Shown here one piece after another: positions 11,751 through 22,092 of a stretch of DNA of 64,000 bases. Where the stretch lies: assembly GCF_907165205.1 (NCBI RefSeq), contig NC_058189.1:31956270-32020269 (forward strand), in the 5' to 3' direction. The notes beneath the pieces were generated by a model, which was not told where the DNA came from, did not search any database, and saw only the letters and a program-made list of their open reading frames with translations. Position 1 is the first letter of the stretch, and each line of letters begins with the position of its first letter. This DNA comes from Coccinella septempunctata (taxonomy: Eukaryota; Arthropoda; Insecta; Coleoptera; Coccinellidae). A program made the translations under genes and the position numbers.

Positions 11751-12236
11751 TGTATTTGTCTATAAATCTCCTCGTTCGGTACCAAATTTTTCAGTTAACC
11801 CTCAACAACCTGAAGATCTTATTGTGATCACAAAACACGTGTCGTGGTTTACCACTCATTTTATGTGAAAATCATATATATAATCTGTTTCTAGTTGCAG
11901 TATTGTAGTGACACCAAATGTATGAATGAATTAGGTGAAAATAATTTTTGTAATAAAAATAATGAAAAACGGATTTTAGTGATCAGAAAAATAATACTAA
12001 AATTAAAAACAAATCTGTGTGTTTAACAGTTTACAATGCTGTGATACTGGAATAGAAGGGGCTTAACTAAGATGCTCCAACATTTTACTCCCTTTGGCCT
12101 GAAGTAACCGCTTCTTTGTGAGCAACTCACTTGTTGAAGCTACTTCATTTATTATCTTTATCTACGTTAGTGGGGGCCCCTCGGGCCGGGGGCCCTCCGC
12201 AATCGCGGACCTGCGGACCTGGCCAGTCCGGGCCTG

Positions 12237-12244
12237 TTCAGAAG
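12237..12244. repeat. 8-bp target-site duplication, right of hAT
   Basis: TTCAGAAG, identical to 9629-9636. Confidence 0.9.
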
Positions 12245-13290
12245 TGAGCATTCAACAGAGCAACAATTATTAAGGCTCGCAGAATACATTAGAGAGGGAT
12301 TCCAAAATAAACAAGCTACAGGTCCTGTTGTACTGGACGTCGCCAATGCATTCGACAGAGTATGGCATGAAGTATTAATATATAAGATGAAATGTGCAGG
12401 ATATTCGATCAAAATATTCAACTATTTCAAAAATAGAACATTTTACGTGAAAGTGGAAGGAGAATGCTCCACAACAAGAGATATAGAGGCCTGAGTACCC
12501 CAAGGGTCAGTACTTGGGCAACTTCTGTACAACATATACATTCACGATATTCCGAAGAATTCAAGGACCATGCTAACGTTATATGCTGACGACAGAGGCA
12601 TAGCAACTCGACACCGCAACCCAGAATTAATAGAACGAGTTCTAAAAAAACGATTGAAGAAACAAATGACTGGTGCATAAAGTGGAAAATCAAGCTGAAT
12701 GGACAAAAGAGCCAAGCAATATTAATAAAGGAGAGAAAACTGCGACCCATAACGAATCTAGAAGTTGACGGCGAAGAAATCGACTAGAAAAATGAAGCCA
12801 AATATTTACGAATAATGCTTGACAAAGGACTTACTTAGAAAAGCCAAATCAAACAAGCAATCGACAAAATGAAAGCAGCGATGAATAGACTATACCCTCT
12901 GATAGGAAGAAGAAGCCAAATGTCGAAAGAGACCAAATTGAAGATAATCAAAGTTGCTAGGCCTCAGCTGACTAATGGATCAGTTGCCTGGGGTTTCACG
13001 GCAAAGAGCCACATCAAAAGAATTCAGGCAACTGAAAACAAGCTGCTACGATGAGCAATAGATGCACCTTGGTTTGTCAGGAATAGACAGATTTATAGGG
13101 ACCTGAAATGGCAAATCATAACGGAATTCATGAACAGAAAAGCAGAGAAATTTTTCGAAACAGCGAAAAACTATCCGAATCAAGAACTCAGGAGACTAGT
13201 GGACTACGACATGAAAGAAGACAAAAGGAGAATGCGAATTTACCGAAGGAGACCAAGAGATCAATTAAGAAGGGTTCAAAATAAGAACAA
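12245..13290 (+). pseudogene. Family A ORF2 RT, C-terminal part, broken (A2)
   Basis: It continues the RT from the FGFRR box: hydrophobic palm text with the ALDVANAFDRVWHE-like catalytic Asp motif (about 12330-12370), a PQGSVLG box preceded by a stop, and YADDRGIA (Thr of ADDT changed to Arg). It also has several stops (12495, 12785, 12835, 13053) and the C-terminal RIQATENKLLR and RRLVDYD segments. Confidence 0.85.
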
Positions 13291-13550
13291 AATCTCATTG
13301 TAAAATCCATTGAAGTGTTATCTAATAGAGGATAAACACATAGATCCCAGGACGATAGTTTGCCAGAAGAAAAGCGACTAAGAGATTAACGGTTTATAGG
13401 CAAATGCCTGGAACAAATATTCAAGAAGCAGTTAAGGGTTTTTAGTGGGTCTCGAGCTCAGGAGAGTGAGAAACCCCACACGTGTTCCCCCTCAGGAGAG
13501 GGTGGTTCGTCTGACTTGCAGATTTTCCCCCTGCTACACCAAAAAAAAAA
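13291..13550 (+). other. Family A 3' UTR (A2)
   Basis: It matches the other family A tails, ends CTGCTACACC plus ten A, and is followed directly by the TSD at 13551-13564. Confidence 0.85.
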
Positions 13551-13564
13551 GTTGGAGTGTTCAG
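13551..13564. repeat. Target-site duplication, right of A2
   Basis: GTTGGAGTGTTCAG, the partner of 6373-6386. Confidence 0.85.
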
Positions 13565-13986
13565 TGGAATCTGTAGATATGGTATGTGTGAGGATTTCTA
13601 TTCCAGCAAAAGTGATATTTTAATTAATATTTTTGTATATTCCCCCGGAAACAAATATTGCTGTTTATGATGAAATTTTCGGAATTCCGGAGGATTTCAA
13701 ATATTCTGAATCTGTTGTCATTTTGGGTGATTTCCATATTTCTGATTTGCAATGTTATTATGAGACTAATGAGTCATCAGACTTGCTTCTTAGGTATCAA
13801 TCGTTTATTAACTTCTTCAACTTTGTTCAAAATAATTTTTTTACAAATTGTAATAATAGATTACTTGATTTAGTTTTTATTTCTGAGAATCTAAAATGTG
13901 AAGTTTTGAACCACCCTGATCCGATGGTACCAATAGATTCACACCATCCATGTCTTACCGTAAACTTATCTTTGCAATATATGTAG
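13565..13986 (+). pseudogene. LINE B ORF2 endonuclease, C-terminal half
   Basis: It continues the endonuclease split by A2: YIPPETNIAVYDEIFG, then VILGDFHI (GDFN with Asn changed to His), NRLLDLVFISEN and a final SHHPCL (the D/S-H-x-P motif). It ends at a stop at 13984-13986. A one-base shift near 13622 is needed. Confidence 0.85.
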
Positions 13987-15470
13987 ACAGAAGAAAATCG
14001 TATCAGACAATTTAATTTTCGTAAACTTGATGACCGGAAATTTACTACACTTATGGGTGGTACCGATTGGAATTTTTTTATGGTTCTCTCGGATTCTGAT
14101 GACGTTTGTGAGGGATTCAGTGATAAAGTCTAGGAAATACTTTCTCAGTGTTGCCTTCTTGTCAATAGTAACACCCATAAGTACCCCAGTTGGTATAAAA
14201 GAGATCTCATTAAGAATATTAAGCTAAAACATCACTACCATAAAATGTATAAGAGAATTAATGTCATTTTTATTATGAACGTTTCAGCAATATGCGACGA
14301 GTTGTGAGAAATGGAATAGAGACTTCATACTCTGATATCATCAAAAAATTCGATAATTTGATCGAAAATCCTCGTGACTTTTGATCCCTTTTGAATTCCA
14401 AGCATAATAAAACTCGTATACCCGGTGAGATGTATGATGGCAGCGAAAAGTTTTCATCCCCACAGTCCATTGTTGATGCTTTTGCGAATCAATTTCAGAG
14501 TGTTTATTATGATTCAGAATGTAATACGGTATCATGTGATGATTTGGATGATTCATTCAGCCCTACTGATTCTTTTCAAGTCAAAGTTATTTCAGAAGAC
14601 CAAGTATTAAGGGCGGCAAAGAAGCTAAAGAGTAAAATGATAATCTTGAATTTTGAAGATAATTTGATCTTGAAGACTAATAAATTCCCTAAAATTTGTC
14701 ACGTATTCTTCCAGTGTTTAAGTCAGGAAAACCCGCTGATATTGAAAACTAAAGACCTATAGCCCTCATCTCAGCTTTTTCCAAGTTATTTGAGATTAAA
14801 CTTTTCGACTTGATTTATTCACATGTTTCTAATAAATTGTCTGAATATCAACATGGTTTCATGCGCTCAAGGAGTACAGTAACAAACCTTTGTACCTTTA
14901 CACAGTATGTGTCGGATTGTTTAGATATCGAAGACAGATCGATGTAATTTACACTGACTTTAGTAAAGCTTTCGACAGGATATCACATAAATTGCTTTTG
15001 AAGAAATTGGGTCGTTTTGGTATTTCACCAAATATTGTAATGTTGTTGAAATCTTTTCTGAATGATAGACACTTGCCTTGAAAGGCGTCAAGTCATTTTA
15101 TTTTATTGCGCGCTCGGGGATACCTCAGGGTTCTTATCTGGGGCCCCTTTTTCTTATATTTATTGATGATCTGTGCAATGTAACACCGAAGAATTCAATT
15201 ATAATGTAGACAACAATGCGTTGAGGAGGGTAAATGAATGTAATGATTTAGGAGTATTGTTCGATAGCAAGCTTTCTTTCGACCTGCATATCAGTAGGAT
15301 TATCTGTGAAGCCAATAGAACTCTGGGTTTCGTTTCGCGCAATTGCAAGGAATTTAAGAATATATTAGCTATTCAGTCAGTATATTTCAGTTAAGTACGT
15401 ACCCAACTTGATTACTGTGCTTTAGTATGGAATTCTATTCACGAGAAATATAATATAGGGATCAATACAT
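13987..15470 (+). pseudogene. LINE B reverse transcriptase, decayed
   Basis: In successive frames: the linker (PSWYKRDLIKNIKLKHHYHK), residues on the approach to RT (14391-14640), FKSGKPADIENYRPIALISAFSK-like text near 14720-14790, EYQHGFMRSRSTVTNL, YTDFSKAFDRISHKLLLKKL with the first catalytic Asp, and a degenerate PQG box. Then there is a deletion over the ADD box, followed by LGVLFDSKLSFDLHISRI and LDYCALVWN. It cannot be functional. Confidence 0.8.
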
Positions 15471-16159
15471 TATTATTCCTCTTGAAATAGGAAATATATG
15501 AAGGAATTGTTCCAATAATGTGAGTTAGTCATGAATTATCATAGGAGGTCCCAGAGAAGTCGAAATATTCAAGTGCAACTGTAGACCGGTTTCGAGATCG
15601 TTTTCCCTCGTCAGTACAGTATAGCACTGGCTGTAATCGGGTTCGAATTTCGGAACTGTTGCGCCCTAGTATCGAATCCTCTGCGCAGTTCTAGAACCAT
15701 TCCTCCGATGCGCCCACTTAGGCGCTTGAACTGTGCTGTACACTGTACTTCTTTTTGAATTTTTTCTCTTGCCTAGAACTCCCTTCAACTATTTTGACTT
15801 CCATTTATGCAAGATGATTTTTGTGGAAAAATTCAACATTCTTTTAATTATCCATCAATTTCTTTGAGAGATACCCATTTCCTACCACTGCGTCAGATGC
15901 ATTTTAATTTTGGGTATATTTTTTCGAATTCAACAACTAATGTAACGTCTTCAACCTTTAAGCGAAGAAGAAAATCAACATTAACTCTTCTCAAATCTAC
16001 ACATTATATATCAACAATTAAATTTTCTTCCATAGCTGAAATAAATATATTTTAAAACTGATCTCTTTTCTTTCCATGCAAATAACCAGACCTTCAATTA
16101 GTTTGTATAAACATCAATTATTTTCATCATAACTTTTTGAATTCATTTATTTCTTGAAG
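15471..16159. repeat. Intergenic repeat debris (families Z and W)
   Basis: No gene. 15629-15701 is a single-arm relative of the inverted repeat at 18162-18297 (family Z; shared GCGCAGTTCTAGAA and CGGGTTCG). 15781-15957 is a diverged inverted copy of 23148-23335 (family W; shared GCAAGATGATTTTTGT and AGAGATACCCATT). The ORF at 15807-16055 is a by-product of W. Confidence 0.55.
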
Positions 16160-16163
16160 TTAA

Positions 16164-16403
16164 CCCTCTAATACCCAACTCCGCCTTGAGACTTGTTGCA
16201 TATAAGTGGATACAAAATTATTCCCTGTGAGCAGTTTAGTTCAACTGTACATATCCGCTTCAGTATAGGTTAATTTTGTGAGAACTGGTGTTAATGTAAA
16301 TCATTTAACTATTTGCGAAAAAAAGATGCAGATTATACATGAGCTAACTTGAAACTATACGGAAATAATTTTAAAAAAGAAAAAAAACTTGGGTATTAGA
16401 GGG
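16164..16403. mobile_element. piggyBac-type MITE
   Basis: TTAA at 16160-16163 and 16404-16407 flank a 240-bp unit beginning CCCTCTAATACCCAA and ending TTGGGTATTAGAGGG, a 15-bp perfect inverted repeat. The TTAA target site and CCC/GGG ends are the piggyBac hallmarks. No ORF inside. Confidence 0.85.
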
Positions 16404-16407
16404 TTAA

Positions 16408-17570
16408 TTCACATTTCGATGAATTTTATCGAATTATTATTTATTATACGTATTTACTGAACCTCTCCCGTAGAATGGAAAGCATGGCGCTGAGTTAAAA
16501 CCAAGAATTGCTTTGACAGGCGTCATAACCTCACTTTTTAAACTATACAGTGGGGAATGTGTCAAATTTCAGAGTACTCTCATAAAAGTGAATAGAGTAG
16601 AGAAATAAATTGTGATTCTGCTATAGATATTCCACCTGACAAATATTTTGGGCAGTAATTCATCTGAATAATAATTACTCGTAATTACTTATTTTATGAT
16701 CTATGTTGTCTTTATGATCTATCTCCTTTTTTTGATCTATCTTTCTATTTCATTCCATTTCCGTTTCCAATAAAAAAATCCAGAAATTTCTCCAGTCGCT
16801 GGAGGAAAAATTGTAGACTTGAAACCGTAATAAAAATTGGTGAAAGAAACGTGTGCGGTTTAAAACATTATATTATGTTTCGTAGACGAAAACTCTGAAT
16901 AAATAAAGGATTATGTGTAAAATTCGGAATTTTCACGACAATAATAATGATTTTTCCTCAGCGAGATTCCGAAACTGAAAATCTTACCTTGGAAAGTTTC
17001 GGGAATCGTAGAGTTGTCTATGCGAAGAATGAGAAAGCCAGTACAAGAAGTATGAAGCGAAAGGCGTTCCGAACACACCACGGGTTGCGAGCGCACAACT
17101 AACTGCGGAAGATGGAAAGCTGGGAAACTCAGATAAACGAATTTTCACGATCTCGGACGTATGGCAGACACTCGGCGGCGCGACGACGCTTCAATCGCGC
17201 AATGCTGACAGGACTTGACGGAGGTTTGAAAACGAATTATATTGGACGAAACACCCCTCCCCTTGATTGATCTATATGAGAGGAGTTGAAGGTTTTTGAT
17301 TATTCGATAAGCTGAGTTCAAATGGCCGAACAAAAAATCAGGCTAGGTCATAGATGTAAACAAATGTTTCAGAAAGGGAGGACGGACTTACACCGTGCAC
17401 ATTAACGGAGTCCCTTGTAAAATTTCAATTTCTCTTCACAATCTTCATTATACGAGTATTATGATTTATAGGTTATTGAAATGAATCACAAGAATTCTCG
17501 GAAATAACGGACTTTATGTGAAAGTGTATTTCACTGTTTTACCCCTCCTCGTGAGGAAATACTTAGAATA
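16408..17570. other. Unassigned DNA
   Basis: No recognisable gene. A relatively GC-rich patch (about 17080-17230, with GGCGGCGCGACGACG) stands out in AT-rich DNA, but I can assign no function. The short minus-strand ORFs here lack any motif. Confidence 0.35.
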
Positions 17571-17875
17571 TTGTTTGAGGCACAGTTATTTTTTGTTACA
17601 GTCCAGAATTCGATTTACTCATTCGAAATTTTCAGACAAAAAACTTCAAATTCAGTGATTCGTGTAAATCAACAACATAGTTTCTTACCAAAGTGTATAG
17701 ATGTCGACACTTTTTATTCAAATATTATCAGAATAAAAGTGGATTGCCAATATTTGGCAAATTTCCATGACGTCATATTTGGTACTGAAAACTAGTTGAC
17801 ACTAATCACTAGTGTTTTCCGTCGGGATCATTGTCCAGTGGTGGGAAGAAAGAAGATGGTGGTGTATTAATAGCC

Positions 17876-18000
17876 CTGACGATGGCAAATAAGCTAGTTA
17901 AATTCAGATCGTAACACTTGTTAATATTCATATCAGCGGGTGATGTGCATCTGAATTGATTCTTATTATTGTATTCATTGCCTCACTGTTTAGACGTGAT
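17876..18000. repeat. Direct repeat, copy 1 (partner 18482-18605)
   Basis: About 125 bases are shared (GCCCTGACGATGGCAAAT at the start, TCATATCAGCGG in the middle). It is a duplication within the LINE D endonuclease. Confidence 0.75.
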
Positions 18001-18161
18001 CCTTTTTCATGTTATTACCGATGGCATCATTTCTGCTGTGATCTGAGCGTGTTCCCAAACCTCTCAGTTCATTACACGCATGTTGTTCGCAAAGCGAATA
18101 AGCGCGGCGTACTGAAGGAAATATGGAAGGATGAAGGATGAAGGAAATATGGGACATAGTA

Positions 18162-18297
18162 GCTGTATTCGGGTTCGGCTTTCGGACAGTCCGAGAATTG
18201 TTCTAGAACTGCGCGGAAGATTCAATACTAGGGAGCAACACTTTTGCGCAGTTCTAGACAATTCTCAGACTGTCAGAAAGCCGAACCCGAATACAGC
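18162..18297. mobile_element. Foldback MITE, family Z
   Basis: 53-base arms (18162-18214 and 18245-18297) are inverted copies with few mismatches: GCTGTATTCGGGTTCGGCTT against its complement. The spacer is 30 bases. A diverged relative lies at 15629-15701, which supports a dispersed repeat. Confidence 0.7.
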
Positions 18298-18481
18298 CAT
18301 CGTCTTCGTCTGGGTTTCTATCTGGAGGGGATTGAATCGGACATCGTTTCATACTGGGTGGCGCTCTGTGTAACTGTATAGTACTCAGTAGTCACTGTGT
18401 TACTGAATTTGACGAGGTCAAATGAGACCGAAACCATGGTAAGTATCTGCTTTTCTTCGAAGGAGCGTACTCCATTTGGGG

Positions 18482-18605
18482 CCCTGACGATGGCAAATTG
18501 GCTAGTTCAATTCAGATCGTAAAACTTGTTGATATTCATATCAGCGGATGGTATGCATCTGAATTAATTCTTATTTTTGTATTCATTGCTGTTTAGGCGT
18601 GATGC
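18482..18605. repeat. Direct repeat, copy 2 (partner 17876-18000)
   Basis: Starts GCCCTGACGATGGCAAAT, as in copy 1, and ends near the GTTTAGGCGTGAT motif present in both. Confidence 0.75.
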
Positions 18606-19283
18606 TCTTTCCTGTATCAATTAATAGCTGTTCGAAATTGTTTTCCTGTTCACTTGCCGAGGATTCAGTGTGATGCTGATGATGTTTGGGTAATAATAAC
18701 TGTAGGTAAACCGATGATATTTCTTTGTTGTGTCCCTTCAGCTGACATGATGATTGATGTTTTTGCCCCCGATTTACTGAGTACGAGACAGCATTTTGAG
18801 AGAGGAATGTTATTGATATTTGAAGACTTCAATTTGTCCTCTATTACATGGGGGCTGAGTGTTGATGGTTCCTATCTTGAGCCTATGAATGTAAAAGCGA
18901 AATATCTCAATATTGTTGGCACTTTTTCCCTATGTGAACTTTTGCGGTTCAAAGACATTCTGAATTCTAGTGCTGAATCTTTTGAATTTGTCCTATCCAA
19001 TGTCTGTAAAATTGAAAACCTAGAACGTTGTGTTGGCCCCTTGGTACATGAGGATAAATATCATACAGCTTTAAAATTTATATTCGATGTTTTCATCCCG
19101 CATCATGTAGTTAGCCCTGCAAACGATTCTTTCAAATTTAAAATAAAGAATGTAGATGGGTCGAATATGCCACCTTGTCAATCAGAATTGATGCAGCAGT
19201 TCTTAGGAGCGAGCTTCATTACAAATATTTGGCGAAATGCTCACCGTCAAATTCCAACACAGCTATACTTACTATGGCTGTAA

Positions 19284-19704
19284 ATTGGTTCACGTGAAAT
19301 ATGTGTTTGTTCGGTTCGAAGACAATCAATTACCAGAACTTGTACAGGATGTTATTATTCAACCTTTACAAGAAAATACAGCTATGAAAATATCTTCATT
19401 TGAATGAAACAATCACAAAATTTAGTTTTTTTAAACGAATTCATTTATTCTATGCCGATTCTACTAGCGAATCGTAAACTTTCAGAAGAAAATAAATGTT
19501 ACACTTCTAAGGCGTGTCTTCAAATACTTTACATGTGCTTCCCATCTTATATATTGATCCAGATGAATACCTAAATGCCTAAAAAGTTTCAGAAAATGCA
19601 GAATCCTCCCAGATTGAATTTCAATCGATATCTGAAAAACCTAAATACCTTGTGCTAGTTACCCTATATATTCCCGAACATGAGCAACTCGAGTCTTCAC
19701 AGTC
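19284..19704. other. Unassigned, with a short endonuclease-like scrap
   Basis: No intact gene. Near 19640-19700 the plus strand reads KYLVLVTLYIPEHEQ, reminiscent of the LCAVYIPP segment of CR1-like endonucleases, cut off by the LINE fragment at 19705. Confidence 0.35.
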
Positions 19705-19963
19705 CGATTCATTCATTCATTCATTTCTGTTACCGACAATGAATCTACAAAAAGACAAAAAAAAGGTGCGAACAGACTTATAATTTCTTAGGGCGAGTTG
19801 AGACTGTGTGCCCTCCTGTGAATGAAGAGACCCAACCGTTACCTACAGTTCCTTCCACACTCCGGGCAACCAAACATATCTGGCCGCCGCTGTATCTTCC
19901 TCGAGTCTCCATTATATCCGTGTACCAAAGACCTCCACTGTGACCTGTCTAACGATAGTTGTT
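19705..19963 (-). mobile_element. 3' end fragment of the RTE-like LINE seen at 39787-42060 (family E)
   Basis: Minus-strand text QLSLDRSQWRSLVHGYNGDS followed by a worn zinc-finger tail matches the C-terminus and 3' UTR of E. The end is four CATT units, the complement of the GAAT repeats that end E. Here the Trp codon after SQ is intact; E has a stop at that codon. Confidence 0.8.
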
Positions 19964-20327
19964 TCCAGTTATCTTCGGTATATGTACTGAAAGTGTAGAA
20001 AAATTAGATTATTTGTTCCTCATCGAAGAAAACGTCACGAAATTAGATTTAACAAATATTAAGACTAAGCAGGATTTCCGCTGGCCAGGCATTCACAACA
20101 CTCATACCCTGTTCGTCATCTCGATACACCCCATCTCATATATTCCCCAGAAAAAACAACATCTTATCATCGGCAGAAGATAAAATTTCGCCGTTTGGTA
20201 TCTTCAGCAATTGCAATTGATTCACGTATATGAGAAATAAAAACGGTCGCAAGACAGTTCCCTGCGGTATATCCATAATCGATGTATCTTTTTCCACTCA
20301 GTTTCCTATCCAATGAAACCCTCTGTA
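19964..20327 (-). pseudogene. LINE C RT, palm segment
   Basis: It reads IPQGTVLRPFLFLIYVNQL (the PQG box) and ILSSADDKMLFF, where the catalytic ADD survives but the preceding aromatic is Ser. It then passes into NFVTFSSMRNK-like thumb text with frameshifts. The piece is cut at TA (20326-20327) by transposon X. Confidence 0.75.
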
Positions 20328-20745
20328 CAGTGCATCCCATTTTGGGTGAGACTGCCAGGTTTCTCGCTTGTTATTTAAGAAAGAGCCTTGCGGTTTTTAC
20401 GTTCCTGTCCTACTTTTTTGTGAAACTCAAGTTGTCCTAATCAGATTTTGCATAACTGTTTCCGTTTATGAGATACAGGGCGATTTTGGAAATTGATACT
20501 CTTCCGACCCTTCCTTTATCTCCTAAGTTATAAGAAATAATGCCGAGCTAAAAACTTCGTCTGATACAGAATTCTGCGTAGAATCCAGGCCGCACTCGGT
20601 TTTTTTTTTCGAGGTATGATTATGAAGATACGACACAAACTTATATTTTTTTCAATGGAACACCCTTTATTTTATTACTTCGTTGAATTTGTTATTTTTT
20701 TTCCCTTCAAAATGATGTATAATTTTATATAGGTAGTATGTTCAG
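20328..20745. repeat. Left long inverted repeat of X
   Basis: Inverted copy of 51403-51205, 37697-37571 and 21167-21080. Landmarks are AGATACAGGGCGATTTTGGA, TACAGAATTCTGCGTAGAAT and CAATGGAACACCC. Confidence 0.8.
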
Positions 20746-21018
20746 AAATGCTAAAAAACATTAAAACATCACATAATGATGATATTTGTTAGTGAGCCAT
20801 GGAGTTCCCATATAAAAGATGAATCATTTGGATAATTTTCATTTGTGATTTTTACTTATAGGATAGTAGGCGAACAAAGATAATACACTGATCACTAACA
20901 CGAAAAACAAAACGTAGGTATCTAACTAGATAAAATCATAATACAAATTAGATACAGAAGAAATACACAATAAAATATTTATCATTGATACAAATTCTCA
21001 CCATTGCATAATATCTTA

Positions 21019-21115
21019 CTAATTAAACTGTTCAAATTTCTGTCCATTTTCCCTAATACATAATTGATGAACCTTTTCAATACAGCTGAGTGCATTTAAT
21101 ATATCATTTTGAAGG
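21019..21115 (-). pseudogene. Transposase C-terminal scrap (X)
   Basis: The minus strand reads ILNALSCIEKVHQLCIRENG and then QKFEQFN-stop. This resembles the C-x-x-x-N-G-x-x-F-E ending of mariner/Tc1-like insect transposases. It is very short. Confidence 0.4.
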
Positions 21116-21176
21116 AAAAAAAAAACGAATTCAACGAAGTAATAAAATGCGGGGTGTTCCATTGAAATTTTTTTTT

Positions 21177-21568
21177 GGTGTAGCAGGGGGAAAATCTGCA
21201 AATCAGACGAACCACCCTCTCCTGAAAGGGAAAAAGTGTGGGATTTCTCACTCTCCTGAGCTCGAGACCCACTAAAAACCCTTAACTGCTTCTTGAATTT
21301 TGTTTCCGGGCCTATAAACCGTTCATCTCTTAGTCGGTTTTCTTCTCGCACACTATCGTGCTGTGATTTATGTGTTTATCCTCTATTGGATTAACACAAC
21401 ATTTTCAATAACTTTCTGTTGTTATTTTAATCTCTTTTTTATTGATCTCTTGGTCTCCTTCGGTAAATTTATATTCTCCTCTTGTCTTCCTCTGGGTCGT
21501 AGTCCACTAGTCTCCTGAGTTCTTGATTCGGATGGTTTTTCGCTGTTTCGAATAATTTCTCTGCTTTT
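21177..21568 (-). other. Family A 3' UTR and last RT codons (A4, left part)
   Basis: Contains the 3' UTR and the end of ORF2 (the RRLVDYDP segment at about 21475-21530). It is cut at 21568, where CTTTT begins the Copia target duplication; the other side resumes at 33608. Confidence 0.85.
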
Positions 21569-21727
<159 letters not shown>

Positions 21728-21732
21728 TTGCT

Positions 21733-22045
21733 AATGCATTGCTAGAGCCTACTCTGAGAAGTTGCTGAAGTACCATGACCTGGCCTTCGAAATGAAGGAA
21801 ATCTACCACCTGAGATCGATTTCAATTCTGCCTTTGATTATCTCCTCAAATGGACTGGTAGAGACACACCTAGTAGAAAACGTAAAACATCTCGAACTGG
21901 ACCAGCAACTCATCAGTCAAGCACAGAAGGAGGTCATACTATGGACCACACGAATTGTTCGCATGTTCATGACCACTACCTAGCTTCCTGAAACAACCTT
22001 GGTCCTACAGACCCGGTTGTTTCCAGAAAATAACCCGGAATGGTG

Positions 22046-22073
<28 letters not shown>
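21733..22073 (+). mobile_element. 5'-truncated LINE 3' end with poly(A)
   Basis: An ORF (to 21983) reads KYHDLAFEMKEIYHLRS and then ILPLIISSNGLVETHL. This matches the K-Y-x-D-L ... V-x-P-I-V-x-x-x-G C-terminal pattern seen at the end of certain LINE RT proteins. About 60 bases of UTR and a run of 28 A follow, then TA repeats. It was inserted into the TA tract. Confidence 0.7.
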
Positions 22074-22089
<16 letters not shown>

Positions 22090-22092
22090 TAT
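22074..22092. repeat. (TA)n tract after poly(A)
   Basis: Short TA run directly following the LINE poly(A). Confidence 0.85.

Larger units (their letters stand above)
10011..11800 (+). mobile_element. Tc1/mariner-like transposon relic inside the hAT
   Basis: About 33 bases at 10011-10044 (GGTAAACTGAAATATATGGT onward) are an imperfect inverted copy of 11768-11800, with similarity continuing inward (AGAT-TT-AAACAA). A dead DDE transposase lies between them. The exact ends may extend a little outward. Confidence 0.7.
9637..12236. mobile_element. hAT-superfamily DNA transposon (non-autonomous, with nested Tc1-like)
   Basis: It begins CAGGCCCGGACTGG and ends CCAGTCCGGGCCTG, a perfect 14-bp inverted repeat starting with CAG, and is flanked by the 8-bp TSD. 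Both subterminal regions are GC-rich (GGGGCCC blocks at 9659-9716 and 12173-12236), unlike the AT-rich surroundings. Excising it together with one TSD restores the LINE A2 RT reading. No hAT transposase is visible. Apart from the nested Tc1-like element only about 0.8 kb is its own, so it depended on a helper. Confidence 0.9.
6387..13550 (+). mobile_element. Jockey-type LINE, family A, copy A2 (full length, split by a hAT)
   Basis: It runs from the family 5' end (CGAGACGTCGAAGC just inside) to the CTGCTACACC tail and ten A residues, flanked by a 14-bp TSD. Removing the hAT insert (9637-12236 plus one TSD copy) leaves about 4.55 kb, consistent with a complete jockey element. Both ORFs carry several lesions, so the copy is old. 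Confidence 0.92.
5100..15470 (+). mobile_element. CR1-like LINE B, split by element A2
   Basis: The outer element has ORF1 (5381-6116) and the first half of ORF2 (6129-6372). It resumes at 13565 with the rest of the endonuclease and a worn reverse transcriptase to about 15470. The two halves join at a 14-bp duplication (6373-6386 and 13551-13564), and the protein reading continues across the join apart from a one-base shift. The 5' limit is uncertain because about 280 bases before ORF1 look like its untranslated leader. The RT lacks its catalytic ADD box through deletion near 15170. Clade placement is by similarity of the endonuclease and RT to CR1/jockey-superfamily elements. Confidence 0.8.
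17571..19283 (+). pseudogene. CR1-like LINE D endonuclease relic with internal duplication
   Basis: Near 17760 the text FHDVIFGTEN is the usual TETWL region with the Glu kept. SVFRRDH and DGGVLIALTMANKL (about 17812-17900) follow. The same block recurs at 18482-18605 after about 480 bases that include a foldback repeat. From 18654 an open frame gives the rest of the endonuclease: VWVIITVGKPMIFLCCV, LLIFEDFNLSSITW (GDFN motif with Gly changed to Glu), and a final PLVHEDKYHTAL. Parts on both sides of the duplication fit one ORF2. No RT follows, so the element is truncated. Confidence 0.65.

Noticed and set aside
17145..17333. Short minus-strand ORF in the GC-richer patch
   Set aside because: No start context, motif or homology pattern; too short to support.
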